Below, in pieces: positions 47,928 to 55,703 of a stretch of 64,000 nucleotides of DNA. The translations under genes and the position numbers were made by a program. The stretch comes from Anaerolineales bacterium (GTDB taxonomy: Bacteria; Chloroflexota; Anaerolineae; 4572-78; J111), in NCBI GenBank assembly GCA_015075405.1, contig JABTUK010000005.1:1061747-1125746 (forward strand). Reading direction: 5' to 3'. Position 1 is the first letter of the stretch, and every line of letters begins with the position of its first letter. The notes beneath the pieces were generated by a model, which was given only the letters and a program-made list of their open reading frames with translations, made no database searches and was not told the DNA's origin.

Positions 47928-49754
47928 TTAATTGATGCGCTCTTTGACATAAGCTTCGATGATGTCGCCTTCCCGGAAATCATCAAAGCCGTCAACCCCA
48001 ATGCCACACTCAAAGCCGGTGGCCACCTCGCGGGCATCCTCGGTAAAGCGCTTGAGGGATGATATTTTGCTTTCGTGCAGTACCTTGTTTTGGCGCAAAA
48101 CTCGCGCCAGGGCGTTGCGAGTGATGTGACCCTCAACCACGTAAGAGCCGGCAATATTGCCCCGTTTGGGTATCTTAAAGACGGCCCGCACTTCGGCCCG
48201 GCCAATGGTCTTATCACCATAGACGGGTTCCAGCAGCCCTTTCAGGGCCTTATCCACATCGTCAATGAGCTTGTAAATGACATCATACTGGCGGATGTCT
48301 ACCCCGGCGCTCTCAGCAGTACGCTGCGCCCCTGGGTCCACACTCACATTAAAGCCAATCACGATGGCCCCCGAAGCGATGGCCAGGTTCACATCAGATT
48401 CGGAGATGTTGCCGGTTCCTTCCAGTAATATTTTTATCTTTAACTTATCATCGCCCAGTTCTTTCAGCGAGTTGACAATCGGCTCGACCGACCCCTGCAC
48501 ATCCGCTTTAAGGATGAGGTTTAAAGTCTGGTCGCCATTTTCCTGGGTTTTATTAAAGAAATCTTCCAGCGAAATAGGCCGGGCCGCTGTAGTTTGCGCG
48601 CCTTTGGTGGTCTTGGCCCGTTGTTCTTCGACCATTGTCCGGGCCATTCGCTCACTCTCGACCACCTCAAAAAATTCACCTGCTTCAGGCACTTCGGACA
48701 GACCCAAAATCGAGACGGGCATGGAAGGGCCAGCCTGCTTGATGCGCTTGCCTTTATCGTTAAACATGGCCCGGATGCGGGAATATTGCGTCCCAATCAC
48801 AATAATGTCGCCCACATTGAGCGTGCCGTTTTGCACCAACAGCGTGGCCGAAACTCCGCTGCGCTTATCCACCTGACCTTCAATGACAACGCCTTGAGCC
48901 AGGCGGTTGGGATTAGCCTTGAGGTTGGCTACATCTGTCACCAGCAGAATGTTTTCGAGCAGCTCGCCAATGCCTTGGTTCTCTTTGGCTGAGACGGGCA
49001 CACAAATAACATCGCCGCCCCACTCTTCCACCACCAGGCCGATATCGGCCAGGCCCTGTTTCACCCGGTCGGGGTTGGCGTTGGCTTTATCAATTTTGTT
49101 CAAGGCGACGATGATCGGCACCTGGGCGGCCCGAGCGTGTTCCACCGCCTCCCGTGTCTGGGGCATCACCCCATCATCAGCGGCCACCACCAAAATCGCC
49201 AGGTCGGTGGCCTGTGCCCCGCGCGCCCGCATGGCTGTAAAGGCCGCGTGACCAGGCGTATCCAGGAAGGTAATGGGGCGGTCGTCCAGAAACACTTGAT
49301 AAGCGCCAATGTGTTGAGTTATCCCGCCGGCCTCGCCTTTGACCACATGCGTGTTCCTGATAGCATCCAGCAGAGTTGTTTTGCCATGGTCCACGTGGCC
49401 GAGAACCGTGACAACCGGGGGACGTGGTTTCAGTTTGGATGGGTCTTCATTGGCAATGAGGCGGCGGTGTAGAGGCAGGTCCTTTTCTTCTTTGACGGGT
49501 TCCGGTTCCGGCGCTTTGATAGGTACAATTTCAAAGCCCATGCCTTCGCCAATGATGGAGACGGTATCAAAGTCAATTTGCTGATTAATATTGGCCATCA
49601 TCCCGTTATTCATCAACTCTTTGATGATTTCGATGGGGCTGACCGACATTAATTTAGCCAAATCTCTAACCGTAATCACCTGCGGTACTTCAACGGTTTT
49701 GCCATTGCTCACCGGGGCTTCTTTAGCTTTTGGTTTTTGGATACTAACTGCCAT
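47928..49754 (-). CDS. infB: Translation initiation factor IF-2 (short form)
   Basis: A 608-residue GTPase that places fMet-tRNA on the 30S subunit. A short N-terminal IF2N domain (VITVRDLAKLMSVSPIEIIK, about 25-85) is followed by the G domain: G1 GHVDHGKTTLLDAIR, G2 GGITQHIGAYQV, G3 DTPGHAAF, G4 NKIDKA, then domains II-IV with ADVQGSVEPIVNSLKELG. The long N-terminal extension of E. coli-type IF-2 is lacking, common in this phylum. The ATG at 49754 has a strong AGAGGTGAT site five bases upstream; an in-frame GTG at 49763 overlaps that site and is rejected. Confidence 0.96.
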   Translation of the reverse strand: MAVSIQKPKAKEAPVSNGKTVEVPQVITVRDLAKLMSVSPIEIIKELMNNGMMANINQQIDFDTVSIIGEGMGFEIVPIKAPEPEPVKEEKDLPLHRRLIANEDPSKLKPRPPVVTVLGHVDHGKTTLLDAIRNTHVVKGEAGGITQHIGAYQVFLDDRPITFLDTPGHAAFTAMRARGAQATDLAILVVAADDGVMPQTREAVEHARAAQVPIIVALNKIDKANANPDRVKQGLADIGLVVEEWGGDVICVPVSAKENQGIGELLENILLVTDVANLKANPNRLAQGVVIEGQVDKRSGVSATLLVQNGTLNVGDIIVIGTQYSRIRAMFNDKGKRIKQAGPSMPVSILGLSEVPEAGEFFEVVESERMARTMVEEQRAKTTKGAQTTAARPISLEDFFNKTQENGDQTLNLILKADVQGSVEPIVNSLKELGDDKLKIKILLEGTGNISESDVNLAIASGAIVIGFNVSVDPGAQRTAESAGVDIRQYDVIYKLIDDVDKALKGLLEPVYGDKTIGRAEVRAVFKIPKRGNIAGSYVVEGHITRNALARVLRQNKVLHESKISSLKRFTEDAREVATGFECGIGVDGFDDFREGDIIEAYVKERIN

Positions 49755-50124
49755 ATGAATCACCTCTTTTTAGAATGGGCAAACAAAACAGAGTCTTGTT
49801 TGCCAAGTATTACCAGGCGACAACTCATAGATGCACGATATTGCATGCTCACGCCATCGCCGCTGGTAAAGTGTCTTGAAACAGACTATTTTTACAGTAA
49901 AACTACTTTATGAGGTGACAAAGCACAGACAAAGCCGGGGAGGGTTGGCTTTTGAGAGGAGAAGAGGAAAAAATAACTCCGCTTAGGTGCTCATAAAGCC
50001 TCGCTCCACACGTTGTTTAAACACGTGTTCACAGCTCATATTCCTTTATCAGCCTCAAACCGCTGGGGCGGTTTTTAGTTGGGTGCGTCATCCTTCCTTT
50101 AGGACATACCCTGAACATAAAACT
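49755..50124. other. 370-base gap between ylxR and infB
   Basis: No gene is seen. It holds a 9-base perfect hairpin GGCAAACAA/TTGTTTGCC (49778-49804) 24 bases upstream of the infB start, a weaker GTGTTTAAAC-centred dyad near 50010-50035, and a plus-strand terminator-like hairpin at 50057-50077. It could be a long leader, a second infB promoter region, or carry an antisense RNA. Confidence 0.5.
50057..50077 (+). terminator. Terminator-like hairpin on the strand opposite the nusA operon
   Basis: AAACCGC-TGGG-GCGGTTT is followed by TTA, giving a five-T run on the plus strand. No plus-strand coding gene precedes it, so it either ends a small antisense RNA or is fortuitous. Confidence 0.5.
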
Positions 50125-50409
50125 TTACGCTTTTGAAAGTTCTGTCTGCAATTGAGTTTGCAGTTCGGCCAGCTCTTCTGCGGTGAGAGTCACTTTGAGA
50201 GCCTGGGCCAAACGCTGCTGTGGTAAATTTTTTTCCCAACAGCTTGTTTGCCGGCAAAGATAGGCTCCGCGCCCATTCGCTTTGCCGGTTGGGTCAATCA
50301 TTAACTGGCCGGCCGGGGTGCGGACCACGCGAATCAAGTCGCGTTTATCTTTTACTTCCCGACAGACAATACAAGTCCGCTGCGGCTTGTGTTTGGGTCG
50401 AAGCATCAT
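50125..50409 (-). CDS. ylxR: YlxR-family RNA-binding protein (RnpM-like)
   Basis: A 94-residue DUF448 protein. RTCIVCREVKDKRDLIRVVR and the hallmark GKANGRGAYLCRQTSCW are present; the paired cysteines and GRGAYLC are the RNA-binding core. In Bacillus the homologue modulates RNase P. The start overlaps the nusA stop (ATGATG over TGA), showing coupling. No L7Ae-like gene follows, unlike in Firmicutes, and a 370-base gap separates it from infB. Confidence 0.93.
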   Translation of the reverse strand: MMLRPKHKPQRTCIVCREVKDKRDLIRVVRTPAGQLMIDPTGKANGRGAYLCRQTSCWEKNLPQQRLAQALKVTLTAEELAELQTQLQTELSKA

Positions 50410-52151
50410 TCATCTTCTTCGTAATCAAGCCAGCCACCCCGACGGCTGGGTTTGCGGCGGCGTTCGGCCACGACCTCACCCAGATTTTCATCAAAGACCA
50501 GGCGGCGCTTCTTATCGCGACCTTTCTTTTTGCCACGTTCTTTGTCTGAGTCGCCGTCTTCTACTTCTTCTTCGGTCCAGTCCAGGGCTACCGGCTCAAG
50601 CGCGAGCGGTTCAGGTTCGGCTGGCGTGGTCTCAAGCTCGACCACAGGCTCTTCTATTTCTGTGACGGCTTCTGACGTAGCTACGGCTTCCGCTTGAACT
50701 TCAACCTCAACCACGGCCGCTGTGTCCAGCGTTTCAGCTTCGGCTTCAACCGCCGGTTCAACTGCTTCGACCAGTTCGGCGGGAGCTTCTTCCTCCACCG
50801 GAGCGGTTACAGGCATCTGGCCGGTCAAGATAGCTTCAGCCTCAGCCAGAATATCCCTGGTTTTGGCGGCTTGTTTAGCGGCTTCGGCCTCGGCTGCTTG
50901 TTTGGCTTTCAATTCACGCCGCATCGCCATTTCGGCCAGGTTGACCGACTCAATGGCCTGGCTCAACACATTCAGTTCCGCATCGGAATACTCAACCGGC
51001 TCTTTCTCTTTGAGAATCATGGAGGCCATATTGAAAATTTCAACTTTGCCGGCCAGCCGTTCTCGCAGCGCCTTATCTTCCCGGAGTTTTTCAATGGTTT
51101 CGGTAATGGCTTCGCTGGCGCTTTTGATGTCAATCCGCCAGCCGGTCAGCTTGGCGGCCAGCCGGGCATTTTGACCTTCTTTGCCAATGGCCAGTGAAAG
51201 CTGCTTATCCGGCACCACCACCGCCGCCGTTTTGCCCTTTTCGTCGCTGAGCATGACGTTCATAACCCGCGCCGGACTCAAGGCATTGGCGATGAAGAAA
51301 GACAGGTCAGGATTCCACTGCACCACATCAATTTTTTCGCCGTTCAGCTCATTGACGATGCTCTGAATGCGGGTTCCGCGCATGCCAACGCAAGAACCCA
51401 CCGGGTCAACCCCTTCTTGTAAAGCCGCTACTGCTACTTTGGAGCGATACCCTGCTTCACGGGCGATAGACTTAATCTCGACGGTGCCGTTGTAGATTTC
51501 CGGCACTTCGACTTCCAGCAGGCGGCGCAGCATATTGCGGTGAGTCCGCGAGACAATAATCTGCGGCCCGCGGCTGGCTTTGGCCACCGAGGCCACATAG
51601 GCCCGCAAGCGCTGGCCCTCGCTGTAACGCTCGGTGGGAATCTGCTCGCTGCGGGGTAGAAAGGCTTCTACTTTGCCCAGTGATAGCGTTACTTGATGCG
51701 GGTCAATTTTGTGAACCGTGCCGTTAACAATTTCGCCTTCACGCTCGGCGTAGGTGTTGTAAAGCGCGTCACGCTCCGCTTCTCGAATGCGTTGTAAAAT
51801 TACCTGTTTGGCTGTTTGGGCGGCAATCCGGCCAAAATCGTCGTCGGGTGTGCTGTCAATAGAAATCAACTCACCAACTTTGGCGCGTGGGTTGATGGTT
51901 TTGGCCTGGTCGAGCGAAATCTCATTGCGCTCATCCTGTACTTCTTCTGCTACCACCTTTTCGATAAAGACAGAAACTTTGCCGGTTTTTGGCTCAATTT
52001 GAGCCGTGACTGAGTGATTGCCGCTGAAGTTACGCTTGTAGGCGGAGACAAGCGCCACCTCAACCGCTTCCAGTACAATATCAATCGGTAATTGCCGCTC
52101 ATGGCACACCTGGTTAATAGCCACCATAAGCTCTTTGAAATCTTTCTTCAC
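50406..52151 (-). CDS. nusA: Transcription termination/antitermination factor NusA
   Basis: A 581-residue RNA polymerase-associated factor. The N-terminal domain (1-125; QLPIDIVLEAVEVALVSAYK), S1 domain (about 132-200; GEIVNGTVHKIDPHQVTLSL), KH1 and KH2 (about 230-345; VGMRGTRIQSIVNELNGEKI and LAIGKEGQNARLAAKLTGWR) are complete. About 140 C-terminal residues are Glu/Ala/Val-rich and then basic, an extension not found in the minimal protein. The start is GTG with AGGAGG 11 bases upstream. No rimP gene precedes it, which is unusual; the upstream neighbour is a Thr/Pro-linker membrane protein. Confidence 0.95.
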   Translation of the reverse strand: MKKDFKELMVAINQVCHERQLPIDIVLEAVEVALVSAYKRNFSGNHSVTAQIEPKTGKVSVFIEKVVAEEVQDERNEISLDQAKTINPRAKVGELISIDSTPDDDFGRIAAQTAKQVILQRIREAERDALYNTYAEREGEIVNGTVHKIDPHQVTLSLGKVEAFLPRSEQIPTERYSEGQRLRAYVASVAKASRGPQIIVSRTHRNMLRRLLEVEVPEIYNGTVEIKSIAREAGYRSKVAVAALQEGVDPVGSCVGMRGTRIQSIVNELNGEKIDVVQWNPDLSFFIANALSPARVMNVMLSDEKGKTAAVVVPDKQLSLAIGKEGQNARLAAKLTGWRIDIKSASEAITETIEKLREDKALRERLAGKVEIFNMASMILKEKEPVEYSDAELNVLSQAIESVNLAEMAMRRELKAKQAAEAEAAKQAAKTRDILAEAEAILTGQMPVTAPVEEEAPAELVEAVEPAVEAEAETLDTAAVVEVEVQAEAVATSEAVTEIEEPVVELETTPAEPEPLALEPVALDWTEEEVEDGDSDKERGKKKGRDKKRRLVFDENLGEVVAERRRKPSRRGGWLDYEEDE

Positions 52152-52276
52152 TGGTACTTGAGCCTCCTGACTCAGGCAGGTAATATATAAAGAAAAAGTG
52201 GGGAGTCCCCACTTTTCTGGTCACAACTTTTCCCTTAGACGGTGGGGATTATACCACAAGCTTTTGGCAGTGGCAA

Positions 52277-52399
52277 GTAGAATAAAGCGAAAAAGAGATG
52301 AGGAGCTGGAGGGTTGGAAGAATGGAGGGCTGGAAGAATGGAGAGTTGGAAGTTTGACAATCTTCCAATCTTCCAATCCTCCAATCCTCCTATTCTACT
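52277..52399. repeat. GGAGGGTTGGAAG-unit hairpin upstream of nusA
   Basis: AGTAGAATA ... GGAGGGTTGGAAGAATGGAGG faces CTTCCAATCTTCCAATCCTCC ... TATTCTACT. It fills the gap between the membrane-protein gene and nusA and provides the stop of the former. The stretch 52152-52276 holds a weak GTGGGGAGTCCCCAC hairpin at 52198-52212. Confidence 0.7.
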
Positions 52400-53163
52400 C
52401 GCCGGTACAAAATAAAATACCACGAGGGCGTGGCAGCGTCAAATGGAAAATCAATGGAGGGCGCAACCGGCTGCCCTCCTTCATCTACCAGTTGCAGCGA
52501 CCACGTTCCGCTGGGTGAGTTAAACGCCTCATACTTCAAGTTGCCGCCTTTGTACTGCCTGGCCCCGCTGTTGACCGTCCAATCCCCGGCGCTGACTTGA
52601 CTATCTACCTGCAAGCCACTGCTGTGACGACCCAGCACACGATAGCCGCTGAGCGGTTTGTTGTTCTCATCGGTGATGGCCACATAGACATCAAAATTGA
52701 GATGGTTGGTTTCGTGCCCTTCGGTTTCCAGAATGACAAAAGGAAAGCTGGGCGCGGGGGTATCGCTGGGCAAGGGTATCGCCGTAGGAGGCGGGGGTGA
52801 GGGAGCATCGGTGGGTGGCAGAGGTGTGGCGGTGGCGCTGGGGGTGAGCGTGGGGACCAGGGTGGCGGTGTCGGTGGGTGGAGGGGTTGAGGTAGGGGTT
52901 GGGGTGAGAGTGAAAGTGGGCGTGGGTGAAACGGTTGGGGTTGGACTGGGCAGAGCGGCCAGCTTACGCGGTGTTGCCGTTGGTGTGGCGGTTAGTTCAG
53001 GTTGGGCCAGCGCTAACCAGAGCGTCACCCCGGAGCCAAGCGCGGCGAATGTGCCGGCTACACAGAATCCTGCCGAGAGGATTACGGTTAGAATAATGAT
53101 TAAGCGTAACTGTTTGTGTTTCAAGGTTGGACCATTGTTTGAGTTAAGGATAACGGCAGCCAT
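52390..53163 (-). CDS. Membrane-anchored protein with Thr/Pro linker
   Basis: A 257-residue protein: a short cytoplasmic start (MAAVILNSNNGPTLKHKQLR), one membrane span (LIIILTVILSAGFCVAGTFA, about 21-45), a Thr/Pro-rich spacer (about 60-140) and a C-terminal domain of about 110 residues (LNFDVYVAITDENNKPLSGY; SGTWSLQLVDEGGQPV) that looks like a transthyretin/carboxypeptidase-regulatory-type beta sandwich. The same plan (anchor, Thr/Pro spacer, beta domain) is seen at 1.3 and 18.1 kb. The ATG at 53163 is chosen as the last Met before the basic stretch. Function unknown; surface display is inferred. The stop TAG comes from the adjoining repeat. Confidence 0.7.
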   Translation of the reverse strand: MAAVILNSNNGPTLKHKQLRLIIILTVILSAGFCVAGTFAALGSGVTLWLALAQPELTATPTATPRKLAALPSPTPTVSPTPTFTLTPTPTSTPPPTDTATLVPTLTPSATATPLPPTDAPSPPPPTAIPLPSDTPAPSFPFVILETEGHETNHLNFDVYVAITDENNKPLSGYRVLGRHSSGLQVDSQVSAGDWTVNSGARQYKGGNLKYEAFNSPSGTWSLQLVDEGGQPVAPSIDFPFDAATPSWYFILYRRVE

Positions 53164-53224
53164 TATACTATAGGCCGGTTGCTTGAGCCAACGCCTGTAG
53201 AGACATAAAATCAACAAAATAAGG

Positions 53225-53254
53225 TTGGCTTAAACCCTGGGAGCGTGTTATAAT
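53225..53254 (+). promoter_or_regulatory. Promoter of the small plus-strand gene at 53.3 kb
   Basis: TTGGCT (53225-53230) and TATAAT (53249-53254) are spaced by 18 bases and lie 47 bases before the chosen ATG. This supports starting the protein at 53301 instead of 53253. Confidence 0.55.
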
Positions 53255-53300
53255 GAAGCAGGTTCTTCACCGCTGTTATTTCAGTGAGACAGGGTTGGGT

Positions 53301-53624
53301 ATGGAAGTCAAATTACTCCTTGTTTACGACATCAAGCCACACCGCGAAGCTGAATATTATCGGTATGTGTTGGGCGAGTTTTTGCCAACCCTGCAAAATA
53401 TGGGGCTAATTATGGTTGAAGGGTGGCATACTGCTTACGGCGATTATCCCATGCGCCTGATTGCCTTCCGGGCTGAGGATGAGACAACGATGCAAAAGGT
53501 GCTCAACAGTGAGGAATGGCGCGCGGCCAGAGAAAGGCTGCTGAAGTTGGTCCGCGATTATGAGCAGCAGGTGGTGGTGGCCCGCAACCCGTTTCAATTT
53601 TTTATTCCGGCCAGCAGACAGTAG
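53301..53624 (+). CDS. Dimeric alpha-beta-barrel-like hypothetical protein
   Basis: A 107-residue protein beginning MEVKLLLVYDIKPHREAEYY. The pattern of strand, helix (EYYRYVLGEFLPTLQNMGL), strand (MVEGWHTAYGDYPMRLIAFR) and helix (LNSEEWRAARERLLKLVRDY) fits the NIPSNAP/dimeric alpha-beta barrel fold found in mono-oxygenases and many uncharacterised proteins. No catalytic residues can be assigned. It is a single-gene transcription unit with its own promoter (53225-53254) and terminator (53640-53671). Confidence 0.72.
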   Translation: MEVKLLLVYDIKPHREAEYYRYVLGEFLPTLQNMGLIMVEGWHTAYGDYPMRLIAFRAEDETTMQKVLNSEEWRAARERLLKLVRDYEQQVVVARNPFQFFIPASRQ

Positions 53625-53639
53625 TTGAAACTAAAAATT

Positions 53640-53671
53640 AAAAAACGCTCCGCAATCGCGGAGCGTTTTTT
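53640..53671 (+). terminator. Strong intrinsic terminator
   Basis: AAAAAACGCTCCGC-AATC-GCGGAGCGTTTTTT: an eight-base GC stem extended by A/T pairs, four-base loop and T-run, 15 bases after the stop at 53624. Confidence 0.95.
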
Positions 53672-53777
53672 GTTTCCCGGAATTTAAACCGGTCAAAACG
53701 TCTTGCGTTTTGCGTTTATTTTATGCAAGACGTAATCCACATTGAACATCTATCTTCCTGAAATTACTTTATCGGAG

Positions 53778-53954
53778 AGCTTCGGAAATTACTTCGCCTG
53801 TCTGGCCCGCCCTGGCATGAACTGCCAGGGCTACTCAACAGCGCCGGATGAACCCGGCTTTAGCCCGATTAATCGGGCGCTGTGCCATAGTCCGGCGACT
53901 TTATCGCCGGACGAGCGTCGGTGGTAAAGGTTGCTCTGGAGTTTCCGAATGTTC
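53778..53954. repeat. Four-hairpin repeat element, copy 2 (reversed)
   Basis: Read on the minus strand it repeats the 14613-14788 element: ATTCGGAAAC end, then the same four stem-loops (GTCCGGCGATAAAGTCGCCGGAC, GCCCGATTAATCGGGC, the GCCGGGTT loop and CCCTGGCAGTTCATGCCAGGG) and a worn TTCCGAAGCT end. The length is 177 bases against 176. It begins directly after the HlyD stop codon. Confidence 0.8.
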
Positions 53955-53955
53955 T

Positions 53956-55602
53956 CTATCGAATTGCGACATACGCGGGGTTGTTGGTAATCCAGCCGGT
54001 TTGCTCGCCGTTGGGAAGCTGCACTTTGAGCCAACCGCTGGCCGTGTCCGTTTCAAGCACCGGTACCACCGTACCTTGCGCCAGATGCGCTACAACCGGA
54101 TAATTCATCCCCGGCCCGGTTCGCACGTTGAGTCCCCAGGTGATGATTTCGGCTTGAGGGTTGGAGGGTTGGAGGGTTGGAGGGTTGGAAGGCTGGGAAG
54201 TTGGAAGGTTGGAGGGTTGGAGGGTTGGGAGGTTGGAGGGTTGGGAGACTGGTGTAGGAGAGGATTGGATGGCTGGAGTGGGGGAAGGCTGGAGGGTTGG
54301 CTGCCCTTTTACTACTTTTCCATTCCTCCAATCTTCCATACCTCCTTTTTCCCATTCCCTCAATTCGGCATCGGCGGGCATGCCGGGTTTGAGGCGGTGG
54401 TCAGGATTGTCCAAAGTAATTTTGACGCCAAAGACCAGGTTGACCCGCTCCTCCTGGGTTTGAACGTTGCGCGGGGTGAACTCGGCTTCGTGATTGATAA
54501 AGGTGACGCTTCCGCCAAAAACCTCAGCCGGATAGGCGTCTACATAAACTTGGGCCGGCTGGCCCACTTTCACCCGGCCAATTTGGGTTTCAGGAATGTA
54601 AATGGTCAGGTCAACCGTGTCAATATCACTGAGTTCGAGCAGGACGGCGCCCGGCGCGGCCAGTTCACCGGGTTGGACCAGTTGGTGGCTAATCAGGCCG
54701 GCGCGCGGCGCGGTCAGGGTCAATTTATCGAGTTGCACCTGTACTTTGGCCAGGGCCGCTTGAGCTTCGGCTACCTGGGCCTGGGCCACGGCGATGTCTT
54801 CGACGGTGGGGTTGGCTTTGGCGGCAGCCAAGTTGGCTTCGGCTACGACGATGGCTGCTTCGGCTTGCCGGTAGGCAGCTTTAGCGGTATTGGCCTGGCT
54901 GATGAGTTGCAGCGGGTTGTCCCGCAATCCCTGTAAAAGCTGCACTTGCTGTTTGGCTCCGGCCAGGCCGACTTCGGCCATCTGCAAGCCCACCTGGGCT
55001 GACCTAAGCTGTTGTTGGGCCACCTCATTCTGCACCAACGCCGTATGTGTGCTCTGGTTGCGGCTGGCCGCTTCGGCCTGAATTTCTGCCCGTTTCAAAA
55101 CAATCTGCGCCTGTTCCAGATTGGTTTGGGCCTGGGTAACGCGCGCTTGAGCCTGATTAATCTGGGCGGTGAGTTGATGCGGATTGTTGACCAACATCTG
55201 AGCCGCCTCCCAGGTGATTTTGGCTCCGTCACGGGCAACTTTGGCCTGGGCCAGCCGGGCTGCCGCGGCGGCAATATCTTCGAGCCGGGGTGGGGCGCTG
55301 ACCATAGCCAGATTAGCCTCGGTTGTCTCCAAAGTGGCTTCCAGTTGGGCTTGCTGCGCCAGCAAGCTGGACGGGTCTATTTCGACCAGCACTTGCCCGC
55401 CGTCAACTTCATCGCCCTCGCCGGCTTTGATGGCGATAATCCGCCCGCCAATTTCGGTGGTGATGGCAATGGTTTCGGCCTCAATCGTGCCGGAGCCAAC
55501 CAAACCGGCTGCCGGGGCCGCGTCAACCCTGGGTTGGTTATACCACCAATACGCGCCCCCAACAACGGCAATGAGAATGATGATAGGGATGATACGTTTC
55601 AT
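53956..55602 (-). CDS. HlyD/MFP adaptor with C-terminal SH3b domain
   Basis: A 548-residue periplasmic-adaptor-type protein. N-terminal membrane anchor (IIPIIILIAVVGGAYWW), lipoyl-like half-motif (IGGRIIAIKAGEGDEVDGGQ), a long coiled-coil hairpin (about 85-300), the second half-motif (LTAPRAGLISHQLVQPGELA) and a beta-barrel (VGQPAQVYVDAYPAEVFGG). After a tandem-repeat-coded Gln/Pro/Ser linker (about 434-482) it ends in a bacterial SH3 domain (GLNVRTGPGMNYPVVAHLAQ, about 490-545), a cell-wall-binding module in relatives. GAGGTAG precedes the ATG. It is the last gene of the exporter operon. The SH3 addition is unusual for HlyD proteins. Confidence 0.88.
   Translation of the reverse strand: MKRIIPIIILIAVVGGAYWWYNQPRVDAAPAAGLVGSGTIEAETIAITTEIGGRIIAIKAGEGDEVDGGQVLVEIDPSSLLAQQAQLEATLETTEANLAMVSAPPRLEDIAAAAARLAQAKVARDGAKITWEAAQMLVNNPHQLTAQINQAQARVTQAQTNLEQAQIVLKRAEIQAEAASRNQSTHTALVQNEVAQQQLRSAQVGLQMAEVGLAGAKQQVQLLQGLRDNPLQLISQANTAKAAYRQAEAAIVVAEANLAAAKANPTVEDIAVAQAQVAEAQAALAKVQVQLDKLTLTAPRAGLISHQLVQPGELAAPGAVLLELSDIDTVDLTIYIPETQIGRVKVGQPAQVYVDAYPAEVFGGSVTFINHEAEFTPRNVQTQEERVNLVFGVKITLDNPDHRLKPGMPADAELREWEKGGMEDWRNGKVVKGQPTLQPSPTPAIQSSPTPVSQPSNLPTLQPSNLPTSQPSNPPTLQPSNPQAEIITWGLNVRTGPGMNYPVVAHLAQGTVVPVLETDTASGWLKVQLPNGEQTGWITNNPAYVAIR
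54155..54300. repeat. In-frame GGTTGGA repeat inside the HlyD-SH3 gene
   Basis: Tandem GGTTGGAG/GGTTGGAA units are read in frame on the minus strand as repeated LQPSNLPT-type sequence. They sit exactly at the junction between the adaptor part and the SH3 domain. Confidence 0.8.
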
Positions 55603-55620
55603 AAATCTACCTCGTCTGAA

Positions 55621-55703
55621 GAGGGGAGTAGGTAGTAGGTAGTAAGTAGTAGGGGCATTTTCCCCTACTTCCTACTCCTTACTTCCTACTCCTTACTCCC
55701 TAC
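55621..55703. repeat. GTAGTAG-unit hairpin between the two HlyD genes
   Basis: GGAGTAGGTAGTAGGTAGTAAG faces CTACTTCCTACTCCTTACTT across GGGGCATTTTCCCC. It includes the stop TAG of the upstream HlyD gene. Confidence 0.7.

Noticed and set aside
49755..50124. Riboswitch or tRNA between ylxR and infB
   Set aside because: I could not build a cloverleaf or recognise any known aptamer core; only simple hairpins are visible.
53848..54936. Open frame of 362 codons on the plus strand
   Set aside because: Antisense to the HlyD-SH3 gene and running through the four-hairpin repeat and the GGTTGGA repeat; composition is repeat-like.
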